The notes under the pieces were generated by a model, which saw only the letters and a list, made by a program, of their open reading frames with translations, searched no databases and was not told the origin of the DNA. From CAYNDB01 sp964395915 (GTDB lineage: Bacteria > Nitrospinota_A > UBA7883 > JAJRTC01), in assembly GCA_964395915.1 (NCBI GenBank), contig CAYNDB010000024.1, positions 1-26,321 on the forward strand: a DNA stretch of 26,321 bases, written 5' to 3'. Positions 1 through 7,595 of this stretch are shown here, in pieces. The first letter of the stretch is position 1; every line of letters starts with the position of its first letter. The position numbers and the translations under genes are program-made.

Positions 1-2114
1 AGAAATCCACTTATGTCGTGATATGGACGACAACTCCATGGACCCTTCCCGCCAATCTTGCCGTGTGCCTTCATCCGGATTTCACATATAGCGCGGTAAA
101 AGCTGGAGAAGACACTTTGATCGTCGCCGAGGACCTTGCCGAAGAATGTATGAAAACGTTCGGGTATGAAAGCTTTGAGACGATTAAAACATTTAAGGGC
201 GCTGTGATGGAAAAAATGTCCGCCAGACATCCATTTCTTGAGCAAGACTCGCTTGTCATAGTAGGCGATCATGTAACCCTGGAGCAGGGGACAGGCTGTG
301 TGCATACAGCGCCGGGACATGGGCAGGACGACTATGTAATCGGGCAAAAATATGGGCTGGAGGTTTTCAACCCTGTCGACGCCGCCGGGAAATTTATGGA
401 AGGCACGCCTCATTTTGCAGGTGTTAAAGTATGGGACGCCAATAAAGATGTCATCGCGCTACTAGAAAACAATGGCGCTTTGCTTTCGAGAGCCGACATC
501 TCCCACTCCTACCCACATTGCTGGAGATGCCGCAACCCGATTATCTTCCGCGCCACAGCGCAGTGGTTTATCTCGATGGAGAAAAACGACCTGCGCAAAC
601 GCAGCATGGAGGCGATACGGGGCATCGAATGGAAACCCGCATGGGGCGAGGAAAGAATTTTCGGCATGGTGGAGAACCGGCCGGACTGGTGTATATCCCG
701 TCAGAGGTCGTGGGGAGTGCCGATAACCGCGTTTTACTGCTCCAGCTGTGACGAGGCTTTGCTGAACGCTGATGTGGCGGAGTATGTGGCTTCCCTTCTT
801 GAAAAAGAGAGTATTGACGCATGGTTCGAAAAACCTTCCTCAGACATGCTTCCCCCAGGGTCGTCATGCGAAAAATGCGGCGGGACAGAATTTAAAAAGG
901 GAAGTGATATTCTGGATGTGTGGTTCGATTCCGGTGTATCCCACAGCCTAGTGCTGAAAAAAGACGAGCGGCTTTCATGGCCAGCGGACTTATACCTCGA
1001 AGGAAGCGACCAGCACAGGGGATGGTTCCATACATCCCTGCTGGAATCTATCGGAACACGCGGCAAGGCGCCCTATAAAAGCGCGTTGACCCATGGCTAT
1101 GTGGTGACCGCCGCCGGAAAAAAGATGAGCAAATCCCTGGGTAACGCCATTTCGCCGGAAAAAATCATAAACCGCTACGGAGCGGAGATTGTGCGCCTGT
1201 GGGTGGCGAGCGAAGACTACCGCGAAGACATACGCCTCTCCGACGAAATATTACGGCGTTTGACGGAGGCGTACAGAAAGATCCGGAACACGACAAGGTT
1301 CATGCTCGGCAACCTCTCCGACTTCGACCCTGAGAGCGACAGTGTGCCTTTCGACGACCGTATGGAAATCGACCGCATGATAATGCTGAGATTCCGCAAA
1401 CTTTCGCAAAAGGTTGTGGACGCGTTCGAGCGATATGATTTCCATGTTTTCTACCATGCGCTCCACAATTTTTGTGTGCTCGACCTTAGCGCGTTCTATC
1501 TCGACATAATCAAGGACAGGGTCTATACATATCCCAAAACCGGGAAGGAAAGAAGATCGGCGCAATCCACCCTGTACGATCTTGTTCACGGCATGTTACG
1601 CCTCATGTCGCCTGTACTCTCCTTTACTGCGGAAGAGGCGTGGGCGCATCTGCCAGGCGACCCTGCCAAACGTGAGCAAAGCCCGCACCTTGCCCATTTC
1701 CCGGAGACAGATTTAAAATCCGCGGAAGATGAGCTTTTGGAAGAATGGGAAAGAATAATCGCAATCCGCGGCGAGGTGACAAGAGCCCTTGAAATCGCCC
1801 GTCAAAATAAAGTGGTAGGGCATTCGCTCGACGCAAAGGTGGAGCTTACGTTGTTTCAATCCGACCGCAAGCTTCTTGAAAAACATGAGAGCGAGCTTCC
1901 ATACTTTTTTATCGTGTCACAGGTTACGCTGGCCGACGAAACTTCCTCCGGCGAAGTTTATAAAAGTGAGATCGTGCCTGGATTGACAGCGCTAGTGGAT
2001 AAGGCTTCCGGAGAAAAGTGTGAGCGGTGCTGGAACTATAGCGTCACCGTCGGAAATTTTGACGCTCATCCCACCATATGCGGGCGTTGCGTCACAAACC
2101 TTGCTGTGTCATAG
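1..2114 (+). CDS. ileS: Isoleucyl-tRNA synthetase, 5'-truncated by the window edge
   Basis: This class I aminoacyl-tRNA synthetase charges tRNA-Ile in the cytoplasm. The reading frame is open from nucleotide 3, so the gene starts outside the window. The visible part (about 703 codons of a family usually near 930) begins inside the CP1 editing domain with the WTTTPWTLPANLA motif and continues with the TAPGHGQDDY editing motif. It then shows DVWFDSGVSH, the GSDQHRGWFH segment and the KMSKS ATP-binding loop (about nt 1122-1140), followed by the anticodon-binding helices. The C-terminus carries a zinc-finger pair (CERCW and CGRC). The HIGH motif lies upstream of the window. The stop codon TAG abuts the lspA ATG, so the two are co-transcribed and probably translationally coupled, a common ileS-lspA arrangement. 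Confidence 0.97.
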   Translation, partial: KSTYVVIWTTTPWTLPANLAVCLHPDFTYSAVKAGEDTLIVAEDLAEECMKTFGYESFETIKTFKGAVMEKMSARHPFLEQDSLVIVGDHVTLEQGTGCVHTAPGHGQDDYVIGQKYGLEVFNPVDAAGKFMEGTPHFAGVKVWDANKDVIALLENNGALLSRADISHSYPHCWRCRNPIIFRATAQWFISMEKNDLRKRSMEAIRGIEWKPAWGEERIFGMVENRPDWCISRQRSWGVPITAFYCSSCDEALLNADVAEYVASLLEKESIDAWFEKPSSDMLPPGSSCEKCGGTEFKKGSDILDVWFDSGVSHSLVLKKDERLSWPADLYLEGSDQHRGWFHTSLLESIGTRGKAPYKSALTHGYVVTAAGKKMSKSLGNAISPEKIINRYGAEIVRLWVASEDYREDIRLSDEILRRLTEAYRKIRNTTRFMLGNLSDFDPESDSVPFDDRMEIDRMIMLRFRKLSQKVVDAFERYDFHVFYHALHNFCVLDLSAFYLDIIKDRVYTYPKTGKERRSAQSTLYDLVHGMLRLMSPVLSFTAEEAWAHLPGDPAKREQSPHLAHFPETDLKSAEDELLEEWERIIAIRGEVTRALEIARQNKVVGHSLDAKVELTLFQSDRKLLEKHESELPYFFIVSQVTLADETSSGEVYKSEIVPGLTALVDKASGEKCERCWNYSVTVGNFDAHPTICGRCVTNLAVS

Positions 2115-2633
2115 ATGAACAATCAGGTTGGCGGTGGTGGAAGCCCCTCAAGCCGGTTTGCCACGATTTTCGTAGTTATAACGCTTGTCGTTCTCGACCA
2201 GGTGACAAAATGGATGATACAAAGCGCGTTCAGCTTAGGTGAAAGTAAAACGATCATACCCGGTTTTTTCGATCTCGTATTAATACAAAACAAGGGCGCC
2301 GCGTTCGGGTTTCTGGCGAATGTGGATAGCGCATGGGTATGCCGTGGCTTCACAATCATCGCAATACTTGCCATTGTGGCGATCTTTTTTATCTACAAAT
2401 CTCTGGAGACTGGGGACAGACTGTCGAGAATAGCGCTTGTATTGATAGGCGCGGGAGCTTTGGGTAATTTGATTGACCGTGTCCGGTTCTGTTCCGTCAC
2501 AGATTTTTTATTGTTTTACATGGATGAATACCAGTGGCCCGCTTTCAACGTCGCCGATTCATGCGTCACAGTCGGCGTAGCCCTGCTGGCGCTCGGGATG
2601 TTTTACAGCCCGGGGAAAAGCGACAAGGCTTAG
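2115..2633 (+). CDS. lspA: Lipoprotein signal peptidase (signal peptidase II)
   Basis: This inner-membrane aspartic protease cleaves the signal peptide from diacylglyceryl-modified prolipoproteins. The 172-residue length is typical of the family. The sequence shows a first transmembrane helix ending in the VLDQVTKW motif, the QNKGAAFGFL motif, and the two catalytic-aspartate segments GNLIDRV and FNVADSCVTVG, with about four hydrophobic helices in all. The ATG directly follows the ileS stop with no spacer, which suggests coupled translation. Only a degenerate repeat region follows before the convergent PEP-CTERM gene, so it is probably the last gene of its transcript. Confidence 0.96.
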   Translation: MNNQVGGGGSPSSRFATIFVVITLVVLDQVTKWMIQSAFSLGESKTIIPGFFDLVLIQNKGAAFGFLANVDSAWVCRGFTIIAILAIVAIFFIYKSLETGDRLSRIALVLIGAGALGNLIDRVRFCSVTDFLLFYMDEYQWPAFNVADSCVTVGVALLALGMFYSPGKSDKA

Positions 2634-2653
2634 ACCAAGGTGAACTTACGCTA

Positions 2654-2873
2654 CCAATTGTCATCGCGAGCGTAAATAAATATCATCCCGGCCACCGAGC
2701 CGGGATCCCGTCGCCGTATCATCGAGATGCCGGATCATAGTCCAGCATGACATTTTTAAGTGACGGGATTGCCGCAGCCGCCTGACGGATCCTTCGCAAT
2801 GACACCATTCCCCACGGGATTCACTCCGAGTTCGAAGCCCGCCGCGATGCTTACGCTCCTGGCAATGACACTG
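2654..2873. repeat. Composite degenerate intergenic repeats (inverted)
   Basis: The space between lspA and the convergent PEP-CTERM gene is built of repeat-like pieces. At 2685-2706 there is a perfect 8-bp inverted repeat, ATCCCGGC and GCCGGGAT, around a 6-base loop. It is followed by a decayed relative ending in CAGCATGACA (about 2726-2752). Outside these, GTCATCGCGAGCG near 2660 faces TTCGCAATGACA near 2793-2804, and a second GGCAATGACA copy lies at 2861-2870. Elements with GTCATTGCGAG/CGCAATGAC ends and CCCGG hairpins are dispersed, non-coding repeats in many bacterial genomes. There is no T-run after the hairpin, so I do not call it a terminator. I see no gene here. Confidence 0.6.
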
Positions 2874-2881
2874 TTTTGTTT

Positions 2882-3508
2882 CTATCCTTCCCTTCTCATC
2901 CTCCTGAACAGAGCCAAACCGAAAAGACCAAAGCCTAACAGAAGCAGAGAGGAAGGTTCTGGAACGGAAGAAGTTGTTCCCTGAATCCGCACACCAATAT
3001 TAATGTAGTCAGCGCCACTCCATTCACCAGAAATACCATAATAACTCGCCTTGTTACCTAACGGATTGGCCGAAGAAGTTGGCATACCACCATTAAATGT
3101 GCTTCCCGCCCGGACTTCATATGCGACCCAATATGTGCCTGCGCCCAGACTCCAGCTAAGCCCGGTGAGCCCATACCAGCCGCCCCCCGTGGTGGGGTCT
3201 ACTGTAAATTGCTGGGAAAAAAGCGAAGAACCGGGAATATCCCCGCCATCACTGTAAATGGAAATATCCGCAGTTCCAGTAACGTTCGTATAAATCCATC
3301 CCTCTACATCCGTAAGGACATAGGGGTCTGCCATAGTAAATTCAGCCGCATACCAACGGAAGGCTGGGGTAGTTGTGGCTCCATTAAAAACATAAGAGCC
3401 CATTGTAAAATTACCAGGCCCGGTATCAACAATAGAAACCGCATCCGCCTTCCCGAAACCGGCGAGCAACATGAACAACGTTGCAAGTATAACGGTTAGC
3501 TTTCTCAT
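2882..3508 (-). CDS. Secreted PEP-CTERM sorting-domain protein
   Basis: This 208-residue exported protein has an N-terminal signal peptide (positively charged start, hydrophobic core, cleavage probably after GKADA near residue 23). The C-terminus is a classical PEP-CTERM tail: the VPEPSS motif, a leucine/glycine/phenylalanine-rich membrane segment and the basic end RRMRREG. Such tails are recognised by exosortase (EpsH/XrtA family) and often go with exopolysaccharide production. The central region is rich in Gly, Thr, Tyr and Trp and looks like a beta-sandwich of unknown function. The ATG has a good ribosome binding site, AAGGGGG at 3518-3524, 9 nt upstream. A sigma-54 promoter and three dyad repeats lie upstream. 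No exosortase gene is in the window. Confidence 0.93.
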   Translation of the reverse strand: MRKLTVILATLFMLLAGFGKADAVSIVDTGPGNFTMGSYVFNGATTTPAFRWYAAEFTMADPYVLTDVEGWIYTNVTGTADISIYSDGGDIPGSSLFSQQFTVDPTTGGGWYGLTGLSWSLGAGTYWVAYEVRAGSTFNGGMPTSSANPLGNKASYYGISGEWSGADYINIGVRIQGTTSSVPEPSSLLLLGFGLFGLALFRRMRREG

Positions 3509-3600
3509 TCTAAAAATCCCCCTTCTAGCATTGAAATACCTTATCTATTTTTTCGAGTATTTACGTTTCATCACTGTAATGACATTTTTACTTAACACTA

Positions 3601-3614
3601 GCAATATCCATACC
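3601..3614 (-). promoter_or_regulatory. Sigma-54 (-24/-12) promoter of the PEP-CTERM gene
   Basis: On the minus strand the sequence GGTATGGATATTGC has the GG-N10-GC core. It also matches the consensus G after the -24 trinucleotide, the TT before GC, and a T after it. Transcription would start near 3590 and leave a leader of roughly 80 nt before the ATG at 3508. Sigma-54 promoters need a distant AAA+ activator; three candidate sites lie 75-330 bp upstream of this element. PEP-CTERM systems are often accompanied by PrsK/PrsR, whose response regulator PrsR is sigma-54-dependent, which makes the call more plausible. Confidence 0.65.
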
Positions 3615-3691
3615 TCCCTTTGGGCTCATGCAAAACCCATTGATTTTATTAACCCAACTTAAAAGTACCGCAACGCGCAATCTCTCAAAAG

Positions 3692-3708
3692 TGTAAAAAA
3701 TCCTGACA
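3692..3708. promoter_or_regulatory. Upstream activator-site candidate, copy 1
   Basis: This 17-bp imperfect dyad, TGTAAAAAATCCTGACA, is centred about 110 bp upstream of the predicted sigma-54 start site of the PEP-CTERM gene. It is one of three near-identical copies in this intergenic region, identical to copy 2 in 16 of 17 positions. The G before it is also conserved in all three. Confidence 0.6.
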
Positions 3709-3802
3709 TCTACTAAAGGACATTATGACCAAGTCTACACAATAAATAATATATCGACTGATTTATCAACAGGTTAAACTCCTATGTAAAACAATATTAA
3801 AG

Positions 3803-3819
3803 TGTAAAAAATCTTGACA
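3803..3819. promoter_or_regulatory. Upstream activator-site candidate, copy 2
   Basis: This is the second dyad, TGTAAAAAATCTTGACA, lying 111 bp from copy 1 and preceded by the same G. The conserved block is short and sits in otherwise unrelated AT-rich sequence, which argues for a protein-binding site and not a long duplication. Confidence 0.6.
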
Positions 3820-3911
3820 CCTCATTTTAACAACTGTCCATCCAAATGCTTTAAAAGCCCATAATAGACTGATATTAAAACTGTTACGTGAGAACTACAG
3901 GGTTTAACAGG

Positions 3912-3928
3912 TGTAAAAAGCCTTTACA
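3912..3928. promoter_or_regulatory. Upstream activator-site candidate, copy 3 (best dyad)
   Basis: This third copy, TGTAAAAAGCCTTTACA, is a perfect TGTAAA-N5-TTTACA palindrome, 109 bp from copy 2. It resembles the TyrR box (TGTAAA-N6-TTTACA) but has one base less between the arms. It is about 330 bp from the PEP-CTERM start site and only about 40 bp upstream of the TATAAT before the rightward iron-sulfur gene, so it could also influence that gene. Confidence 0.6.
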
Positions 3929-3966
3929 TATACGGTTTACAACATGAGGAAAATCGTAACTTACGC

Positions 3967-3972
3967 TATAAT
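3967..3972 (+). promoter_or_regulatory. Perfect -10 box (TATAAT) just before a start codon, possible leaderless promoter
   Basis: TATAAT ends six bases before the ATG at 3979, so transcription from it would begin at or next to the start codon and give a leaderless message. No convincing ribosome binding site is seen just before that ATG. There is no clear -35 at 17 bp: a TTTACA lies at 3936-3941 but with a 25-bp gap, so an activator may be needed. Confidence 0.4.
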
Positions 3973-3978
3973 GCCCTG

Positions 3979-5322
3979 ATGAAGTACGACATATTAGAAT
4001 CCGTCCGTGATGAGCTTGAAAAGTGCACCAAGTGCGCCTCGTGTCAGGCAGGATGTTATACATACGAGCTGACAGCATCCGAGACCCTCGTGGCAAGGGG
4101 AAAGATACGTCTTGCCCAGGGTGTGCTCCGGGGCGACCTTTCCATATCTGACCGTGTGGCAAACGATTTTTCGCAATGCCTTTCGTGCATGAATTGCCAA
4201 ACCGCCTGCCCTGTGGGTGTGGACACGATGAAAATATTCGCCGCCATGAAAACGGAAATACGAAAAGAAAAGGGCGGAGGGGCGATATCGACGTTCATAT
4301 TCAAATGGATCCTCCCCTACCCCTCAAGGCTCAACTTGCTGGCGAAAATTGTCGGGCTAAGCTCGATTTTTTACAAACTGGCGCCCAATTTCCTGACCGG
4401 GATACTTCCATATTCTCCCGGCGGAGTAAAAAGGGTCACGCCAGATTTTTTAAAGCGCAACCTGCGCTCGCAGGTATCGGAGAATAACCCACCCGTAAAA
4501 ACGAACGGCGGCAGGCCAAAGCGGGTTGTTTACTTTTCCGGCTGTATGACCGACCTTGCGTACCCTGAAACCGGCGTCAGCGTTATCGAACGATTGCAAG
4601 GGCTTGGCGCCGAGGTAATATTCCCGAAAAAGCAGTTATGTTGCGGAGCTCCATCGTATTACAACGGCGATATGGAGACGACAAAACAGCTCGCCCTGAA
4701 AAACATTGAGGTATTAAAAGAGCTTAAACCGGACGCGATAGTATATTCATGCGCCACCTGCGGCGGCATTCTGGGCGAAACATACAGGAAGCTGTTTCCT
4801 GACAATAACGACGTTAAGGAACTGGCCGATAAGGTAGTTGATTTTCAGAAACTTCTGCTTGAGCTTCATATCGACGCTTCCTCAGGGGCAAATGAGAGCG
4901 GCGACAAACTTAAAGTCACATACCATGACCCGTGCCATTTGAAACGAGGGATGGGGGTGTGGAAAGAACCGCGAGAGCTTTTAAAAAGCCTGCCGAACGT
5001 AGAATTCGTGGAAATGGAAGGGGCGGACAGATGTTGCGGCGGGTCGGGAACATTCAGCCTCAACTACCCTAAGATGTCCACCGATATCGGAGCTTTCAAG
5101 GCGAACGCCATAAAGAAAAGCGGGGCGGACATTGTGGTCACAGCCTGCCCGTCGTGCCAGCTTCAGCTATCGGACGCGCTCAATAGAAATGGGGTCAAGG
5201 TTAAGGTTATGCATACGGCCGACCTTTTAGACACCGTTACCAAACCCTGCGCGAAAGCTCTCGTGTCCGGCGAAACAGGAAATCAGGCCCAGCGAAAGAA
5301 CCTTGTCCCAGCTAACAAGTAA
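3979..5322 (+). CDS. GlcF/LutA/HdrD-type iron-sulfur oxidoreductase subunit
   Basis: This 447-residue cytoplasmic or membrane-associated electron-transfer protein has two N-terminal [4Fe-4S] motifs, CTKCASCQAGC (about residues 13-23) and CLSCMNCQTACP (about 65-76). Two C-terminal cysteine-rich CCG domains follow (GCMTDLAYPETG...CCGAPSYYNGD, then CHLKRGMG...CCGGSGTF and CPSCQLQL). This is the layout of glycolate oxidase subunit GlcF and lactate oxidase subunit LutA. Its FAD partner (GlcD/LutB-like) is not adjacent, so the substrate is unknown and I assign no symbol. The ATG fits the usual N-terminus of the family although it lacks a clear ribosome binding site. The gene is monocistronic here and converges on the glycan operon, with 31 bp between the stop codons. 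Confidence 0.88.
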   Translation: MKYDILESVRDELEKCTKCASCQAGCYTYELTASETLVARGKIRLAQGVLRGDLSISDRVANDFSQCLSCMNCQTACPVGVDTMKIFAAMKTEIRKEKGGGAISTFIFKWILPYPSRLNLLAKIVGLSSIFYKLAPNFLTGILPYSPGGVKRVTPDFLKRNLRSQVSENNPPVKTNGGRPKRVVYFSGCMTDLAYPETGVSVIERLQGLGAEVIFPKKQLCCGAPSYYNGDMETTKQLALKNIEVLKELKPDAIVYSCATCGGILGETYRKLFPDNNDVKELADKVVDFQKLLLELHIDASSGANESGDKLKVTYHDPCHLKRGMGVWKEPRELLKSLPNVEFVEMEGADRCCGGSGTFSLNYPKMSTDIGAFKANAIKKSGADIVVTACPSCQLQLSDALNRNGVKVKVMHTADLLDTVTKPCAKALVSGETGNQAQRKNLVPANK

Positions 5323-5353
5323 AAGAACGACCTTTTAAAGCTTCTTTGTATGG

Positions 5354-7582
5354 TTACGGTTTTACGCAATCAGAAGCCGCGATGCGAAATTGTGAAAACG
5401 ATAGCCCAAGAAACCGCCGATCCATTTCACTTGGCTGAAATGGATTTGAAACGACAAACGCGATACGGTTTAATGAATTTGGATACAACACAGCTCCGCT
5501 AAATCGTAAACATTCCTCTTGTCGCGCTCCGTCCTTAAATGTAACTGTCCCGATATGGCTATCGTTGATAGCTACTTTTATATCCTGTGTTCCCAACGCT
5601 CCTGCGGTAATGGACAGACTATAGAAATCGTCTTTACCAAAACTGTTGTCCGGTTTTATTCTCAAATCCACCTGTGGTCCATCCGTCCATCTCCACCCCC
5701 TTTCCGGCCAAGACCATTGCCTGCCAAATAGCGCGTTGCCTCCACTGTTGTCGTGAAAGACAGTATCACCAACGGCAAAACTTTTTAGATTGTCTTGCCT
5801 TGATTTTCGCTCTAAAACAAACAACATTGATAAAAGCAGAATAGCCAAAAGGGCTACAGTAAACCTACCCTTGCTAGATGTCAGTCGGAGCGCCGCAGGA
5901 GCGAATAAGGAAAATACCATTACGATCCACCCGGCAAGGATAAGCCAGCCCATATGCAATCCAAGCTTGGCCGCTTCTTCGTGGAAACCAGAATTTACAG
6001 TGAAAAGGAAAATCAAAACCGTTATAAGGACAGCGGAAACGACAAGCCAAACATTCATTCGTAAAACCTGGCTTTTATTTGAAATCGCCTCCGTTTTTTC
6101 GCTGATCTGAGCAGATCGCACGAGATATGAAACTATCCAAAAGAGCGCCAACAGAAACGCAAAAGCCAGCAGACGATCATACAGCGGCGTTTCGTTATAA
6201 CGAAGCCAGTTTATCGACGGCAGGAAACTGTATGCGCCCACTCCAAAAAAATCATGAAAGAAATGATTGTAAAGATCATAATAAAACTCCGGACGAGCTA
6301 TGCTCCAGAAAGACGAGAATATTCCAAAAATCCCTAGTCCAAAAAACAGAGCCCAACTCCATACTCTATCGATCCGCGCAACAGCGTATGCGCAAAGAGG
6401 AGCCATAAACACAGCTATCGGAACAGCGTATCGCAAAGGGATAGACGCGCCACCTTGCCAGTTTTTATAAAACGCCATCATCACGTAAAACCAGATGACC
6501 ACAAAAATGAATGCAAACGTCAAATCACGAAAAACTTTCCCCTGAGATTTACGCTCTTTTACCGCAAGGAAAGCTCCGGAAATTCCAAATATCAAAATAG
6601 GAATGTTGTAAAACAGGCCGCCGGAATCACGATCGAACAACACCGCAAGCGCACCTCCCAGCAGACCGTTTGCCACAGTCAATAAACCGACTTCACCCGA
6701 TGATGGCGTCCAGGAATCAAAAGCCAGTTTGTTCATTACTTGGCGAAACAACAGCGACAAGGTCATCACAACAACAAACAGAGACGCCATTTTGGGGAAA
6801 GAACGTATCCTTACAAAATAAATGATTCCGAAAAGAACGCATAGAGGCACAACCTTATAGTGAAGCCAGGGGAGAAACGCCAAGGCGATTGTAACGACAA
6901 CCATTGACAGGACCGGCCTCGTTTTTGTATGTGCGATAGCCAAAATAGCCGCAAGCATAAAACCGGCCATCGCAACGTCAGGAAATATCTCGTGACTATA
7001 TGGCAGCAACGGGTTTGCAAGCGCAAAAAAGAGAGCCGCCCAAAAAGCTGGCCACGCTCGCCCGGTCATTTCGAGGCTGGCAATATACATTAATACCGCA
7101 ACAACCGAGGAAAGGAGCGCAAGAAAAATCACAACGAAATAGCGCGGTTGGCTGTCGAAATAAACCCCCAGCCTGTAAGCCGGAGCCAAAAGCAGGGGCA
7201 AACCATACCCCCACCGCATATATTTTGCCGGTCGCATACCTTCGGGCACCGGATTTCCAGGGCCATACCGGTCAACTGCGTCAAGCCCCTTATACAGCCA
7301 TAGAGTCGCCGGAAAAGTTTTATTCGTAAAAATACGGTAATCTTTATTTACAATATTGTTGTAAAGATTAAGGTCGCCATCGAAGGCGATGCTGTGCGTC
7401 GCTATCAAGTAATATGGCGCATCTCCCGTGAGGAGAAACGATTTTTGAGAAGCGTCTGCGCCATATTCAATCACCTGTTCTTTGGCGACCAAATATACCG
7501 TGAGACAAATGACAAAGAGCAGCGCCCCAAGGAAAAAACGCAAGCGACCTTCGCCATATATCAACTCACTTTTGATATTCAA
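5354..7582 (-). CDS. Polytopic GT-C-type glycosyltransferase-like protein with C-terminal beta-sandwich
   Basis: This 742-residue integral membrane protein has about a dozen hydrophobic segments. The first extracytoplasmic loop contains acidic motifs (TGDAPYYLI, FDGDLNLY) placed as in GT-C enzymes, which use polyprenyl-phosphate sugars. After the last membrane helix (about residue 590) there is a soluble domain of about 130 residues. It begins with an FGRQWSWPE...WRWTDG motif and ends with RRFLGLSFSQFRI, a pattern I recognise as a recurrent beta-sandwich in glycan-assembly proteins. The start is TTG, preceded by AGGGGA 4 nt upstream, and the gene lies 13 bp after the amidotransferase gene. 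It is the last gene of the eight-gene operon. Donor and acceptor are unknown; an oligosaccharide polymerase is an alternative. Confidence 0.75.
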   Translation of the reverse strand: MNIKSELIYGEGRLRFFLGALLFVICLTVYLVAKEQVIEYGADASQKSFLLTGDAPYYLIATHSIAFDGDLNLYNNIVNKDYRIFTNKTFPATLWLYKGLDAVDRYGPGNPVPEGMRPAKYMRWGYGLPLLLAPAYRLGVYFDSQPRYFVVIFLALLSSVVAVLMYIASLEMTGRAWPAFWAALFFALANPLLPYSHEIFPDVAMAGFMLAAILAIAHTKTRPVLSMVVVTIALAFLPWLHYKVVPLCVLFGIIYFVRIRSFPKMASLFVVVMTLSLLFRQVMNKLAFDSWTPSSGEVGLLTVANGLLGGALAVLFDRDSGGLFYNIPILIFGISGAFLAVKERKSQGKVFRDLTFAFIFVVIWFYVMMAFYKNWQGGASIPLRYAVPIAVFMAPLCAYAVARIDRVWSWALFFGLGIFGIFSSFWSIARPEFYYDLYNHFFHDFFGVGAYSFLPSINWLRYNETPLYDRLLAFAFLLALFWIVSYLVRSAQISEKTEAISNKSQVLRMNVWLVVSAVLITVLIFLFTVNSGFHEEAAKLGLHMGWLILAGWIVMVFSLFAPAALRLTSSKGRFTVALLAILLLSMLFVLERKSRQDNLKSFAVGDTVFHDNSGGNALFGRQWSWPERGWRWTDGPQVDLRIKPDNSFGKDDFYSLSITAGALGTQDIKVAINDSHIGTVTFKDGARQEECLRFSGAVLYPNSLNRIAFVVSNPFQPSEMDRRFLGLSFSQFRIAASDCVKP

Positions 7583-7595
7583 GAGATCCCCTAAA

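Noticed and set aside
3051..3499. Plus-strand open frames inside the PEP-CTERM gene
   Set aside because: They lie antisense to a gene with signal peptide, PEP-CTERM tail, ribosome binding site and promoter; they have no recognisable features.
3692..3928. Three 17-bp repeats as a CRISPR array or as TyrR boxes
   Set aside because: The units are too short and the intervals (about 93 bp) too long and AT-rich for CRISPR. TyrR boxes have N6 between the arms, while these have N5.
3936..3972. TTTACA and TATAAT as a standard promoter for the iron-sulfur gene
   Set aside because: The gap is 25 bp, far from 17; only the -10 box is retained as a candidate.
5323..5353. Terminator between the two convergent genes
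   Set aside because: Only a 4-bp AAAG/CTTT pairing is seen, without a GC-rich stem or T-run.
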